A stretch of 64,000 nt of DNA, from assembly GCA_016704535.1 (NCBI GenBank), contig JADIZZ010000006.1:1-64000 (forward strand). Direction: 5' to 3'. The notes under the pieces are model-generated. The model saw only the letters and a list, made by a program, of their open reading frames with translations, searched no databases and was not told the origin of the DNA. The stretch's first letter is position 1; the number at the start of each line of letters is the position of its first letter. The position numbers and the translations under genes are program-made. This DNA comes from Betaproteobacteria bacterium. Lineage in GTDB: Bacteria > Pseudomonadota > Gammaproteobacteria > Burkholderiales > Burkholderiaceae_C. Shown here piece after piece: positions 23,269-31,790 of this stretch.

Positions 23269-23653
23269 CGCCCGCCCTTCTTCACCCACGGCGGCATCGG
23301 CCTGCGGGCCGTCGACATGGTCGCTGCCCTGCTCGTGGCGGCCGCGCAGCGCCAGCTCGATGACAAAACCCGTGGTGGCAAAGCCGATGACGATGGCGGT
23401 GAGCACCAGCGCCTGCGGCAGCGGGTCGGCCAGCCCCGGGCTGCTGCCGACGATGGGCGCGGCACCCAGCCACAGGCCTGCCGGTGGCAAAGATGAAGAC
23501 GTTGACGGCGTAGCCCAGCAGCGTGAGCCCCAGCACCACAGGGAAGCTGCGCGCGCGCAGCAGCAGGTAGACGCCGGCCGCGGTGACGAAGCCGATGCCG
23601 CTGGCGACGAGGAATTCCATCGACGGCATGAACGAAGGCATGAAGGACATCAT
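23269..23653 (-). pseudogene. mrpC: Mrp Na+/H+ antiporter subunit C, frameshifted
   Basis: MrpC (NuoK-like, three helices) is recognisable in two frames. From the ATG at 23653 (overlapping the mrpA stop) or 23620, the protein runs SMEFLVASGIGFVTAAGVYL through LGYAVNVFIFATGR, then loses the family. The next frame continues it as LWLGAAPIVGSSPGLADPLP and QALVLTAIVIGFATTGFVIE. One extra base near 23475-23480 (AGGCCTG) explains the switch. After correction the frame reads on through GSDHVDG directly into mrpD without a stop, so a second indel before 23268 or a natural C-D fusion must also be considered. Sequencing error is the leading explanation, since a broken C subunit would normally disable the complex. 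Confidence 0.85.
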
Positions 23654-26490
23654 CCCGCCGCCCCCTGCCCGGCGCGCGGCGGCGCGGTCTCGCTGGCCGC
23701 GCCCAGCGCCGACAGCGTGAGCATCGTCGACGCCACCACCGTGAGGTAGACGCCCAGGTCGAAGAGCGCCGCGGTGGCCAGGGGCAGTTCACCCAGCAGC
23801 GCCACCACCGGATGGCCCGAGGCGCTGCTGAGGAAGGGATGGTCGAAGACGAAGCTGCCCAGCCCGGTGAGCGTGGCGATGCCCAGCCCCAGCGCGATGA
23901 AGACCGTGTAGCGCCGCCCACCGGTGGTGCCCAGCAGCGCGTCGGCGCGCTGCTGGCCCAGCGCCATGTACTGCATGACCAGCGCCACGGCCGTCACCAG
24001 CCCGGCGACGAAGCCGCCGCCCGGCAGGCCGTGGCCGCGCCAGAAGAAGTAGACGGCCGCCACCAGCGTCAGCGGCAGCAGCAGCCGTGCGGCCGTGCGC
24101 AGCATCAGCGGCGGCTGCGCGAAGCTGTAGGGGCGCCCGCCCTCGTCGGCCGCCGGCCGCCGCACGTGCAGGCCCTGCAGCAGCGCCAGCACGCCCAGCC
24201 CGGCCACGGCCAGCACGGTGATCTCGCCCCAGGTGTCGTAGCCGCGGAAGTCGACCAGGATCACGTTGACGACGTTCGCGCCGCCGCCTTCGGGCACCGA
24301 CTTGTCGAGGAAGAACCACGAGATGGCGTCGTGGTCGCGCGTCAGCACCGCCCAAGCCAGCCACGCCATGCCGCCGCCCGCGGCCAGCGCCAGCAGCGCG
24401 TCGCGGCTGCGGCGGGCGGTGGACGATTCGCGCGGAGTGACGGCCGGCAGCAATGCCAGCCCCATGAGCAGCAGCACGGTGGAGACGATCTCGACCGTGA
24501 GCTGCGTCAGCGCCAAGTCGGGCGCCGAGAAACCGAGGAAGGCCACTGCCGTGACCAGACCCACCACGCCGACCAGGATCACGGCCTGGAAGCGCCGGTG
24601 GTGGGTCGCCACCAGCGTGGCGCAGGTGACCCCCAACAAGGCCCACAGCACCAGCGCCAACGGCGTGGCCGGCAGCAGCGTGCGCGTGCCGGCGCCCAGC
24701 GCCGGCCCGGCCAGCAGCGGCCAGGCGGCCAGCACGACGGCGCTGACGACCATCGCCGCCGCGTAGCGCTGCAGCGAGCCGCTCTCCAGCCGCAGCGTGA
24801 CGCGCCGGGCCAGCTTGAACAGGCCGTCCAGCCCACGCGTGAAGAATAGCCGGCCCGTCCACCCGCGCGGGTGGTGCAGGTGCAGGTCGTAGCCACGCTG
24901 CAGCGCGAAATACAGCGCCACGCCACCGACCAGCGCCACGAAGCTCATCATCAGCGGCACGTTGACGCCGTGCCACAGCGCCAGGTGGTAGTCGGGCGGC
25001 GGGCCGCCGAGCATGGCACCAGCGGCCACGTGCACCAGCGGGCCCACGGTGACCGAGGGCAGCACGCCCACGACCACGCAGATGACCACCAGCAGCGCCA
25101 CCGGCGCCTTCATGAACAGCGGCGGCTCGTGCGGGTGCGGCTTGGGCAGGTCCTTGGGCTCGCCGTTGAAGAAGACGTCGTGGATGAAGCGCAGCGAGTA
25201 GGTCACCGCGAAGATGGCCGCCAGCGTCACCAGCACCGCCACCGCGCCACTGCCCAGCACGCCGACGCGGGCCTGCAGCGCCTCGCCGAACATCATCTCC
25301 TTCGACAGGAAGCCGTTGGCCAGCGGCACGCCGGCCATAGAGGCGGCGGCGATCATCGCCAGCGTCGCCGTCCACGGCAGCGCCTTCATCAGGCCGGCCA
25401 GCTTGCGCATGTCGCGCGTGCCGGTCTCGTGGTCGATGATGCCGGCGGTCATGAACAGCGCGGCCTTGAAGGTGGCGTGGTTGAGGATGTGGAACACCGC
25501 CGCCACCGCCGACAGCGGCGAGTCCAGGCCGATCAGGAACACGATCAGCCCCAGGTGGCTGATGGTGCTGTAGGCCAGCAGGCCCTTCAGGTCGTGCTTG
25601 AACATCGCCACGTAGGCGGCGAAGACCATGGTGGTCAGCCCGATCCCGGCCACCATCAGTTCGAACAGCGCGCCGCCGCCGAGCACCGGGTACAGGCGCA
25701 TCAGCAGGAAGATGCCGGCCTTGACCATGGTGGCCGAATGCAGGTAGGCCGACACCGGCGTCGGCGCGGCCATGGCCTCCGGCAGCCAGAAGTGGAAGGG
25801 GAACTGCGCGCTCTTGGTGAAGCAGCCCAGCAGGATCAGCAGCAGCGCCGGCGTGAAGCGCGGGTCGGCCTGGATCTCGGCGCCGCGGCCGAGCATGGCC
25901 GACAGGTCATGGGTGCCCGCGATCTGCCCCAGCAGCACCACGCCGGCCAGCAGCGCCAGCCCACCGCCGCCGGTGATGGCCAGCGCCATGCGCGCACCGG
26001 CGCGGGCCTCGGCGCGGTGGTGCCAGAAGCCCACGAGCAGGAAGGACGAGATGCTGGTGAGTTCCCAGAACACGACCAGCAGCAGCAGGTTGTCCGACAG
26101 CACGATGCCCAGCATGGCCGCCATGAAGAACATCAGCAGGCCGTAGAACTTGCCGGTGCGTTCCCCGGGGCCCAGGTAGTAGGCCGCGTACAGGATCACC
26201 AGCAGCCCGACGCTGGTGATCATCAGCCCGAACATCAGCGCCAGGCCGTCGAGGCGGAAGTTGGCGTCCAGGCCCAGCGCCGGCATCCAGGGCGTGTGCT
26301 GCAGCAGCGTCTGCCCGGCGAACACCGCGGGCGCCTGGCTCAGCAGCAGCGCCAGCACCGCCGCCGTGACGGCCGCAGCCACCCAGGCCGCGGCCCGGCC
26401 GCGCGCCGGCGTCGGGCGCGCGCCGACGAGGGCACACAGGGGCCCCCCCAACAGCAGGGGCAGCAGGACGGCCAGGGCAAGAAGCTGCAT
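23650..26490 (-). CDS. mrpA: Mrp Na+/H+ antiporter subunit A fused to subunit B
   Basis: 946-residue membrane protein. The first part (to about residue 500) is the NuoL-like antiporter module, with DNLLLLVVFWELTSISSFLL, LGCFTKSAQFPFHFWLPEAM and APTPVSAYLHSATMVKAGIF. A MrpA-specific C-terminal helical set follows (GFSAPDLALTQLTVEIVSTV), then, from about residue 790, a MrpB domain (FFWRGHGLPGGGFVAGLVTA; LGELPLATAALFDLGVYLTV). The A-B fusion is typical of group 2 Mrp/Pha systems, so no separate mrpB is expected. I use the ATG at 26490; an in-frame GTG 15 bases upstream is possible, and neither has a strong ribosome site. Its stop overlaps the mrpC start. Confidence 0.93.
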   Translation of the reverse strand: MQLLALAVLLPLLLGGPLCALVGARPTPARGRAAAWVAAAVTAAVLALLLSQAPAVFAGQTLLQHTPWMPALGLDANFRLDGLALMFGLMITSVGLLVILYAAYYLGPGERTGKFYGLLMFFMAAMLGIVLSDNLLLLVVFWELTSISSFLLVGFWHHRAEARAGARMALAITGGGGLALLAGVVLLGQIAGTHDLSAMLGRGAEIQADPRFTPALLLILLGCFTKSAQFPFHFWLPEAMAAPTPVSAYLHSATMVKAGIFLLMRLYPVLGGGALFELMVAGIGLTTMVFAAYVAMFKHDLKGLLAYSTISHLGLIVFLIGLDSPLSAVAAVFHILNHATFKAALFMTAGIIDHETGTRDMRKLAGLMKALPWTATLAMIAAASMAGVPLANGFLSKEMMFGEALQARVGVLGSGAVAVLVTLAAIFAVTYSLRFIHDVFFNGEPKDLPKPHPHEPPLFMKAPVALLVVICVVVGVLPSVTVGPLVHVAAGAMLGGPPPDYHLALWHGVNVPLMMSFVALVGGVALYFALQRGYDLHLHHPRGWTGRLFFTRGLDGLFKLARRVTLRLESGSLQRYAAAMVVSAVVLAAWPLLAGPALGAGTRTLLPATPLALVLWALLGVTCATLVATHHRRFQAVILVGVVGLVTAVAFLGFSAPDLALTQLTVEIVSTVLLLMGLALLPAVTPRESSTARRSRDALLALAAGGGMAWLAWAVLTRDHDAISWFFLDKSVPEGGGANVVNVILVDFRGYDTWGEITVLAVAGLGVLALLQGLHVRRPAADEGGRPYSFAQPPLMLRTAARLLLPLTLVAAVYFFWRGHGLPGGGFVAGLVTAVALVMQYMALGQQRADALLGTTGGRRYTVFIALGLGIATLTGLGSFVFDHPFLSSASGHPVVALLGELPLATAALFDLGVYLTVVASTMLTLSALGAASETAPPRAGQGAAG

Positions 26491-26750
26491 CGAGGGGTCG
26501 GGCACGGGAACGGAGGAAAAACGCTGCGCCGGACCGTGCAGCGAAAGGCGCGCATTCTAGGAAGCACTTGAGCCAGATCGGGTTTTGACCGTCAAGCCAC
26601 CTCTAAGATCGGGGCCTGGGCCGGCGCGCCCCGCCCGTGTTCCAGCACCGCGGGGCTGCAGTGTGTGTACCGCGCAGGCCGGAGGGCCGGCATCGCCGGC
26701 CCGTCTTTCACCGATCTCTGCCGCGGCCCCTGCCGCGAGGGCCCCACACC

Positions 26751-28274
26751 ATGACCACCATCCGCCAGAACGACCTCGTCGAAACCGTCGCCGCCGCGCT
26801 GCAGTACATCAGCTACTACCACCCGGCCGACTTCATCAGCCACCTCGCCCGCGCCTACGAACGCGAAGCCTCGCCGGCCGCCAAGGACGCCATCGCGCAG
26901 ATCCTGACCAACAGCCGCATGTGCGCCGAAGGCCACCGGCCGATCTGCCAGGACACCGGCGTCGTCAACGTCTTCCTGAAGATCGGCATGGACGTGCGCT
27001 TCGAGGGCTTCACCGGCAGCGTCGAAGACGCCGTCAACGCCGGCGTTCGCCGCGCCTATCTCGACCCCGACAACAAGCTGCGCGCCAGCATGCTGGACGA
27101 CCCCATCTTCGAGCGCAAGAACACCAAGGACAACACGCCGGCCGTGATCCACATGACGGTGGTGCCGGGCAACAAGCTCGACGTGACGGTGGCGGCCAAG
27201 GGCGGCGGCAGCGAGAACAAGAGCAAGTTCATCATGATGAACCCCAGCGACAGCCTGGTCGACTGGGTGATGAAGACGGTGCCCACGATGGGCGCCGGCT
27301 GGTGCCCGCCGGGCATCCTGGGCATCGGCGTCGGCGGCACGGCCGAGAAGGCCATGATGCTGGCCAAGGAAGTGCTGATGGAGCCGATCGACATGTTCGA
27401 CCTGCTCGCCCGCGGGCCGAGCAACAAGCTGGAGGAACTGCGCATCGAGCTCTACGAGAAGGTCAACGCCTTGGGCATCGGCGCGCAGGGACTGGGCGGC
27501 CTGACCACCGTGCTCGACGTGAAGATCGCCACCTACCCCACGCACGCCGCCGGCAAACCGGTGGCCATGATCCCGAACTGCGCCGCCACGCGCCACGCCC
27601 ACGTGGTGATGGACGGCTCCGGCGCCGCCTACCTCACACCGCCCAGCCTGGACACCTGGCCGAAGGTGAACTGGGCGCCCGACTATCAGAAGAGCCAACG
27701 TGTCGACCTTAACAAGCTCACGCCGGCCCAGGTGCAGACCTGGAAGCCCGGCCAGACGCTCCTGCTCAACGGCAAGATGCTCACCGGCCGCGACGCGGCG
27801 CACAAGCGCATCCAGGAGATGCTGGCCAAGGGCGAGAAGCTGCCGGTGGACTTCACCAACCGCGTCATCTACTACGTCGGCCCGGTGGATCCCGTTCGCG
27901 ACGAAGTGATGGGCCCGGCCGGCCCGACCACCGCCACGCGCATGGACAAGTTCACCGAGATGATGCTGGCGAAGACCGGCCTGATCGCGATGATCGGCAA
28001 GGCCGAGCGCGGCCCCGCGGCGGTGGCCGCGATCAAGAAGCACGGCAGTGCCTACCTGATGGCCGTCGGCGGCGCCGCCTACCTCGTGGCCAAGGCCATC
28101 AAGGCCGCGCCGGTGGTGGGCTTTGCCGACCTGGGCATGGAAGCCATCTACGAGTTCGACGTCGTCGACATGCCGGTGACGGTGGCCGTGGACGCGCAGG
28201 GCACCAGCGTGCACGAGACGGCACCAAAGGAATGGCAGGCGAAGATCGGCAAGATTCCGGTCGTAGCGGCCTGA
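26751..28274 (+). CDS. fumA: Fumarate hydratase, class I
   Basis: 507-residue iron-sulfur fumarase that interconverts fumarate and malate in the citric acid cycle. The N-terminal alpha domain has GHRPICQDTGVVNVFLKIG, with a 4Fe-4S Cys, and PPGILGIGVGGTAEKAMMLA with its own conserved residues; the beta domain is in the same chain (VDFTNRVIYYVGPVDPVRDE, then GPTTATRMDKFTEMMLAKTG). It therefore has the E. coli FumA/FumB single-chain layout. The start is the ATG at 26751, MTTIRQNDLVETVAAALQYI; a longer upstream frame has no family likeness. It is divergent from mrpA with a 260-base spacer that shows no clear promoter motif. Confidence 0.95.
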   Translation: MTTIRQNDLVETVAAALQYISYYHPADFISHLARAYEREASPAAKDAIAQILTNSRMCAEGHRPICQDTGVVNVFLKIGMDVRFEGFTGSVEDAVNAGVRRAYLDPDNKLRASMLDDPIFERKNTKDNTPAVIHMTVVPGNKLDVTVAAKGGGSENKSKFIMMNPSDSLVDWVMKTVPTMGAGWCPPGILGIGVGGTAEKAMMLAKEVLMEPIDMFDLLARGPSNKLEELRIELYEKVNALGIGAQGLGGLTTVLDVKIATYPTHAAGKPVAMIPNCAATRHAHVVMDGSGAAYLTPPSLDTWPKVNWAPDYQKSQRVDLNKLTPAQVQTWKPGQTLLLNGKMLTGRDAAHKRIQEMLAKGEKLPVDFTNRVIYYVGPVDPVRDEVMGPAGPTTATRMDKFTEMMLAKTGLIAMIGKAERGPAAVAAIKKHGSAYLMAVGGAAYLVAKAIKAAPVVGFADLGMEAIYEFDVVDMPVTVAVDAQGTSVHETAPKEWQAKIGKIPVVAA

Positions 28275-28356
28275 GGCGCGTGGGCCGTAGTCTGCGGCGT
28301 CGCCCGCGCCCAAGGCATCCGGCGCCGGTGAGCGCGGCGCGTCGACAATCCGGTTC

Positions 28357-28980
28357 ATGTCCCAGCACTTCGAAGTCCACCCCCAGAATCCGCAGCCGCG
28401 GCTGCTGAAACAGGCCGCGCAGATCCTGCAGTCCGGCGGCATTGCCGCCGTGCCCACCGACAGCAGCTACGCGCTGGTGTGCCGCCTGGACGACAAGGCC
28501 GCAGCCGAGAACCTGCGCCGCATCCGTCAGGTCGACGACAAGCACCTCCTCACGCTGCTCTGCAAGGACCTGAGCGAACTGTCCAGCTATGCCCGTGTCG
28601 ACAATCGCCAGTACCGGCTGCTGAAGCTGGGCACACCCGGGCCCTACACCTTCATCCTCGAAGCCACCAAGGAAGTGCCGCGGCGCCTGTCACACCCCAG
28701 CCGCCGGACCATCGGCCTGCGTGTACCCGACCACAAGGTGCTGCAGGAACTGCTGGCGCTGTTCGGCGAGCCGCTGCTGGCCACCACCTTCATCCCGCCG
28801 GGCGAAACCGACCCGCTGAACGAGGCCGGCGAGATCCGCGCGCGTTTCGAGAAGGTGCTGCAGGCCGTGGTGGACGCCGGCGCCTGCCCGATGGCGCCGA
28901 CGACGGTGATCGACCTCAGCGCGGACGAGCCCGTGCTGGTGCGTCAGGGCCGAGGCGACCTGGCTCGGCTGGGTCTCTGA
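28357..28980 (+). CDS. YciO/Sua5-family protein
   Basis: 207-residue protein with the YrdC-like fold. Visible: GGIAAVPTDSSYALVCRLDD near residue 28, the KHLLTLLCKDLSELSSYARV segment, PGPYTFILEATKEVPRRL near residue 93, and SRRTIGLRVPDHKVLQELL. YrdC/Sua5/YciO enzymes make threonylcarbamoyl-AMP for tRNA t6A or related products. The short, YciO-like form here, and the usual presence of an essential YrdC elsewhere in the genome, make the YciO branch more likely than the t6A enzyme itself. Follows fumA by 82 bases on the same strand. Confidence 0.88.
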   Translation: MSQHFEVHPQNPQPRLLKQAAQILQSGGIAAVPTDSSYALVCRLDDKAAAENLRRIRQVDDKHLLTLLCKDLSELSSYARVDNRQYRLLKLGTPGPYTFILEATKEVPRRLSHPSRRTIGLRVPDHKVLQELLALFGEPLLATTFIPPGETDPLNEAGEIRARFEKVLQAVVDAGACPMAPTTVIDLSADEPVLVRQGRGDLARLGL

Positions 28981-29002
28981 GCATTGTGCGGATGAGCGCC
29001 GA

Positions 29003-29935
29003 TCAGCGCGGCAAAGCCGGCAGGCTGCGCAGGTAGGCGACGACGGCGTCCAGGTCCTCGTCGCGAATGCCCGCGTACCAGGCATAGGCCATCGGCTCCC
29101 GCAGCTTGCGCCCGTCGGGGCCGATGCCCTGGGTAATGGCACGCTTGATCTGCGCATCGCTCCAGCCGCGCAGGCCCTGTTCCGGGTGTGACGTGATGTT
29201 GCGCGAGACGCTGCCCTTCCAGCCCTCGGGCAGGCCCTTGATGAACGCAGGCAGGAAGGGCCGACCGCCCGCGCCCAGCGCGGTGTCGAACTGCAGCACT
29301 CCCTTGTCCATGGGCGTGTGGCACTCCAGGCAGTGCGCAATGGTGGCGAGATAGGCGCCGCGGCGCACCGGGTCCTGCATGTCGCGCTCGGTGAAGCCGC
29401 GGTCGGCCTCGGCCAGGGCCTCGCGCCTGACCGGCGCGCGGTACACGGGTCCAGGCAGTGAGTTGCGCACGGCGGGCACCGAACGCAAGTAGACGACGAC
29501 GGCATCCAGGTCGCGCGGCAGCAGCGCCTTGAAGAAGTTGGCAGCCATCATGGCGGCCAGTGGCTTGCCCGCCTGCGGGCCTCGGTTCGGGCGCTCACCG
29601 TGGGTGATCGCGCGCTTGACTTCGGCATCGGTCCAGGCGCCGATGCCGGTCTCGACGTCCGGCGTGATATTCGACGAAGTCACCGCAAAGGGCGGGATGT
29701 CGACCGCAACGCCGCCGCCCGCGAGTTCCTTGCCCGGCACGGGGCGCCCTTCGGCGTCCTTCGGGGTATGGCAATTGCCGCAGGCCATCACCGTGGTGAC
29801 GAGGTAGCGACCGCGCTCGAGCAGACTGTCCTGCGCCCATGCCAGAGCTGAAACACCGCAGAGCAGCAAGGCCATGAGCAGCAGACCGCCAATGCGGCGC
29901 AATCGACAGGTGACGTCTTGCATGGGGCCTCGCAT
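29003..29935 (-). CDS. Dihaem c-type cytochrome, exported
   Basis: 310 residues from the ATG at 29935 (an ATG at 29923 is an alternative), with a signal peptide (RIGGLLLMALLLCGVSALAW, cleavage near AWAQ). Two haem-binding sites are plain: CGNCH near residue 52 and CLECH near residue 205, each followed by a family-typical segment (SSNITPDVETGIGAWTDAEV near the first, VSRNITSHPEQGLRGWSDAQ near the second). This duplicated layout is that of the cytochrome c subunits that accept electrons in membrane-bound dehydrogenases such as alcohol or gluconate dehydrogenase, though no dehydrogenase subunit is next to it. The electron donor is therefore unknown. Divergent from the transglutaminase-like gene. 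Confidence 0.9.
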   Translation of the reverse strand: MRGPMQDVTCRLRRIGGLLLMALLLCGVSALAWAQDSLLERGRYLVTTVMACGNCHTPKDAEGRPVPGKELAGGGVAVDIPPFAVTSSNITPDVETGIGAWTDAEVKRAITHGERPNRGPQAGKPLAAMMAANFFKALLPRDLDAVVVYLRSVPAVRNSLPGPVYRAPVRREALAEADRGFTERDMQDPVRRGAYLATIAHCLECHTPMDKGVLQFDTALGAGGRPFLPAFIKGLPEGWKGSVSRNITSHPEQGLRGWSDAQIKRAITQGIGPDGRKLREPMAYAWYAGIRDEDLDAVVAYLRSLPALPR

Positions 29936-30172
29936 CGAAGGGACCGCCGCCACCCGCGGAGTCGCCGGGCGCAAGACTTGCATCGTCCGCCTGCGGCCCG
30001 GCCTGTCAAGGCGGGGAAGCCCCTTCGTCAGGGCCTGCAGCGCCGGCACGACGCCGCAGGGTGCGCGAGCGCACGGATCTGCGCTGTACCGCGACGTACG
30101 CTCAAGCTCCGGGGGCGCTCATGCCCCCCTGCCCTCCAACACCCCCCACTGCGGCGCACGCCGACCCCAGCC

Positions 30173-31036
30173 ATGATCCGCCTGAGCCTGACCCTTCAAC
30201 TTGACTACCAGGTACTTGGTCCGGGCAGCGATTTCATCTTCAACATCCATGCCGCGCAGACCGAGCGCCAGCACGTGCTGCAGGAAGAGTTGCTGCTGAA
30301 CCAGAACGTGCCGATGCAGGTCGACACCGACCCTGTGACGCTGAACCGATTCCTGCGCGTCAGCGCCGGGCCCGGGCCGCTACGCCTGAACTACAGCGCC
30401 ACGGTCGACCTGCGCCACCACGTCGCCGAGCCCGCCAGCATCCCCGAGGTGCCGGTGGCGCGCCTGCCCACACGCGTGCTGGGCAGCATCTATCCGAGCC
30501 GGTACTGCCCCTCGGACCGGCTGCTGCGGCTGGCGATGCGCGAGTTCGGCCACCAACCGCCGGGCTACGCCAGGGTGCAGGGCATACGCGACTGGGTGCT
30601 GCAGCGCACGACCTTCACGCCAAACACCTCGAACGCCAACACCTCAGCGCTGGACACGCTGCTCGACACCGTGGGTGTATGCCGCGACTTCGCGCACCTG
30701 ATGATCGCGCTGTGCCGCGCCGTCAACATCCCGGCGCGCTTCACCACCGGCATCGACTACGGCGCCGACCCGGCGCTCGGGCCGACCGACTTCCACGCCT
30801 ACGTCGAGGTCTACCTCGGCGACCGCTGGTACATCTTCGACCCCTCGGGCACGGCCATCCCGATGGGCTTCGTGCGCTTCGGCACCGGGCGCGACGCCGC
30901 CGACGTGGCCTTTGCCACCATCTTCGGCAGCGTGATCGCACAGGCGCCCCGCATCACCATCGAGGCCTTGCCCGGCGACGACGGTCGATTGGTGATGCCC
31001 TGGCACTGCCGCGAGGCGCTGTCGACCGACGCCTGA
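30173..31036 (+). CDS. Transglutaminase-like family protein
   Basis: 287 residues beginning MIRLSLTLQLDYQVLGPGSD, with the N-terminal beta-sandwich domain typical of bacterial transglutaminase-like proteins. The catalytic triad is visible: Cys in DTVGVCRDFAHLMIALCRAV, His in GPTDFHAYVEVYLGDRWYIF, and the Asp directly after it (FDPSG). These are often peptidases or cyclising enzymes rather than protein cross-linkers. The ATG at 30173 fits the family start; longer upstream reading is a shadow. In relatives such genes sit with alpha-E and DUF2126 partners; here it is isolated, 14 kb from a free-standing DUF2126 gene. Confidence 0.9.
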   Translation: MIRLSLTLQLDYQVLGPGSDFIFNIHAAQTERQHVLQEELLLNQNVPMQVDTDPVTLNRFLRVSAGPGPLRLNYSATVDLRHHVAEPASIPEVPVARLPTRVLGSIYPSRYCPSDRLLRLAMREFGHQPPGYARVQGIRDWVLQRTTFTPNTSNANTSALDTLLDTVGVCRDFAHLMIALCRAVNIPARFTTGIDYGADPALGPTDFHAYVEVYLGDRWYIFDPSGTAIPMGFVRFGTGRDAADVAFATIFGSVIAQAPRITIEALPGDDGRLVMPWHCREALSTDA

Positions 31037-31056
31037 ACTCGGCGCCTGACCAAAGC

Positions 31057-31419
31057 CTACGAGCCTTTCTCCAGCGCCGCACGCAGCCGCTCGGGGCTGA
31101 AGCCGAGTTGCGGCAGGCCGCGCACCAGCAGCACCGGTGTGCCCGGTGCGCGCCTGGCCTCGAAGTCGGCGCGGCAGGCCGCGTCGTGCTCGATGCTGCA
31201 CTCGCTGTAGGCCACGCCATGCGCGCCGAACCAGCGGCGCGCGACGACGCAGATGCTGCAGGCGTCGGACGAGATCATGTGGATATCGCCCGGCCCCGCC
31301 AGCGCCGCCATGGCACTGCCCACGTCGGCGCGTTGGTGCGCCACCCACCACTGCTGCGCGCCGGCGACCGCCGCCACCAGCAGGGCCAGGCCCAGCAGTG
31401 CCCGTGGTGAGGTCTTCAC
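31057..31419 (-). CDS. Membrane-anchored glutaredoxin-like protein
   Basis: 120 residues from a GTG at 31419 (AGAGG upstream). One N-terminal membrane helix (ALLGLALLVAAVAGAQQWW) is followed by a short thioredoxin fold with the CxxC motif in HMISSDACSICVVARRWFGA, and GTPVLLVRGLPQLGFSPERL with the cis-Pro. The active site is therefore probably on the periplasmic side. It follows ridA by 25 bases on the same strand and may be the last member of the murA-to-ridA series. Substrate unknown; CSIC is not one of the named glutaredoxin sites. Confidence 0.8.
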   Translation of the reverse strand: MKTSPRALLGLALLVAAVAGAQQWWVAHQRADVGSAMAALAGPGDIHMISSDACSICVVARRWFGAHGVAYSECSIEHDAACRADFEARRAPGTPVLLVRGLPQLGFSPERLRAALEKGS

Positions 31420-31444
31420 GCGCCGCAGCGGCCTCTGCACGCGT

Positions 31445-31789
31445 TCACAGTGCGGCCGTGACCACCATTTCGACCCGCCACTCCGGCCGCGCCAGCGTGG
31501 CCTGCACGGTGGCCCGCGGCGGCGCATCGCCGGCCGGCAACCACGCTTCCCAGACGGCGTTCATGGCCGGGAAGTCGGCCAGGTCCTTCAGGAAGATCTC
31601 TACGCGCAGCAAGTTGCGCTTGCTGGTGCCGGCGCGCGCCAGCAGCGCGTCGATGGCCGCCAGCACCTGCTGCGTCTGGCCGGTGATGTCCTGGCTGCCG
31701 TCGGCAGCCACCTGGCCGGCCAGGTAGGCGACGCCGTTGTGCACGGCCATTTCGCTGAGGCGTGCGCCGACGTCGAATCTTTGAACCAT
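31445..31789 (-). CDS. RidA family protein
   Basis: 114-residue YjgF/YER057c/UK114-family protein: MVQRFDVGARLSEMAVHNGV, then GQVAADGSQDITGQTQQVLA, and the C-terminal PRATVQATLARPEWRVEMVV with the conserved Arg. RidA enzymes hydrolyse reactive enamine/imine intermediates from PLP enzymes to 2-oxo acids, which fits the branched-chain and aromatic pathways elsewhere in this window. This is a RidA-like subfamily rather than the archetypal RidA (the usual IGPYSQA-type start is not present). The start at 31789 lies one base after the plsY stop. Confidence 0.87.
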   Translation of the reverse strand: MVQRFDVGARLSEMAVHNGVAYLAGQVAADGSQDITGQTQQVLAAIDALLARAGTSKRNLLRVEIFLKDLADFPAMNAVWEAWLPAGDAPPRATVQATLARPEWRVEMVVTAAL

Positions 31790-31790
31790 T

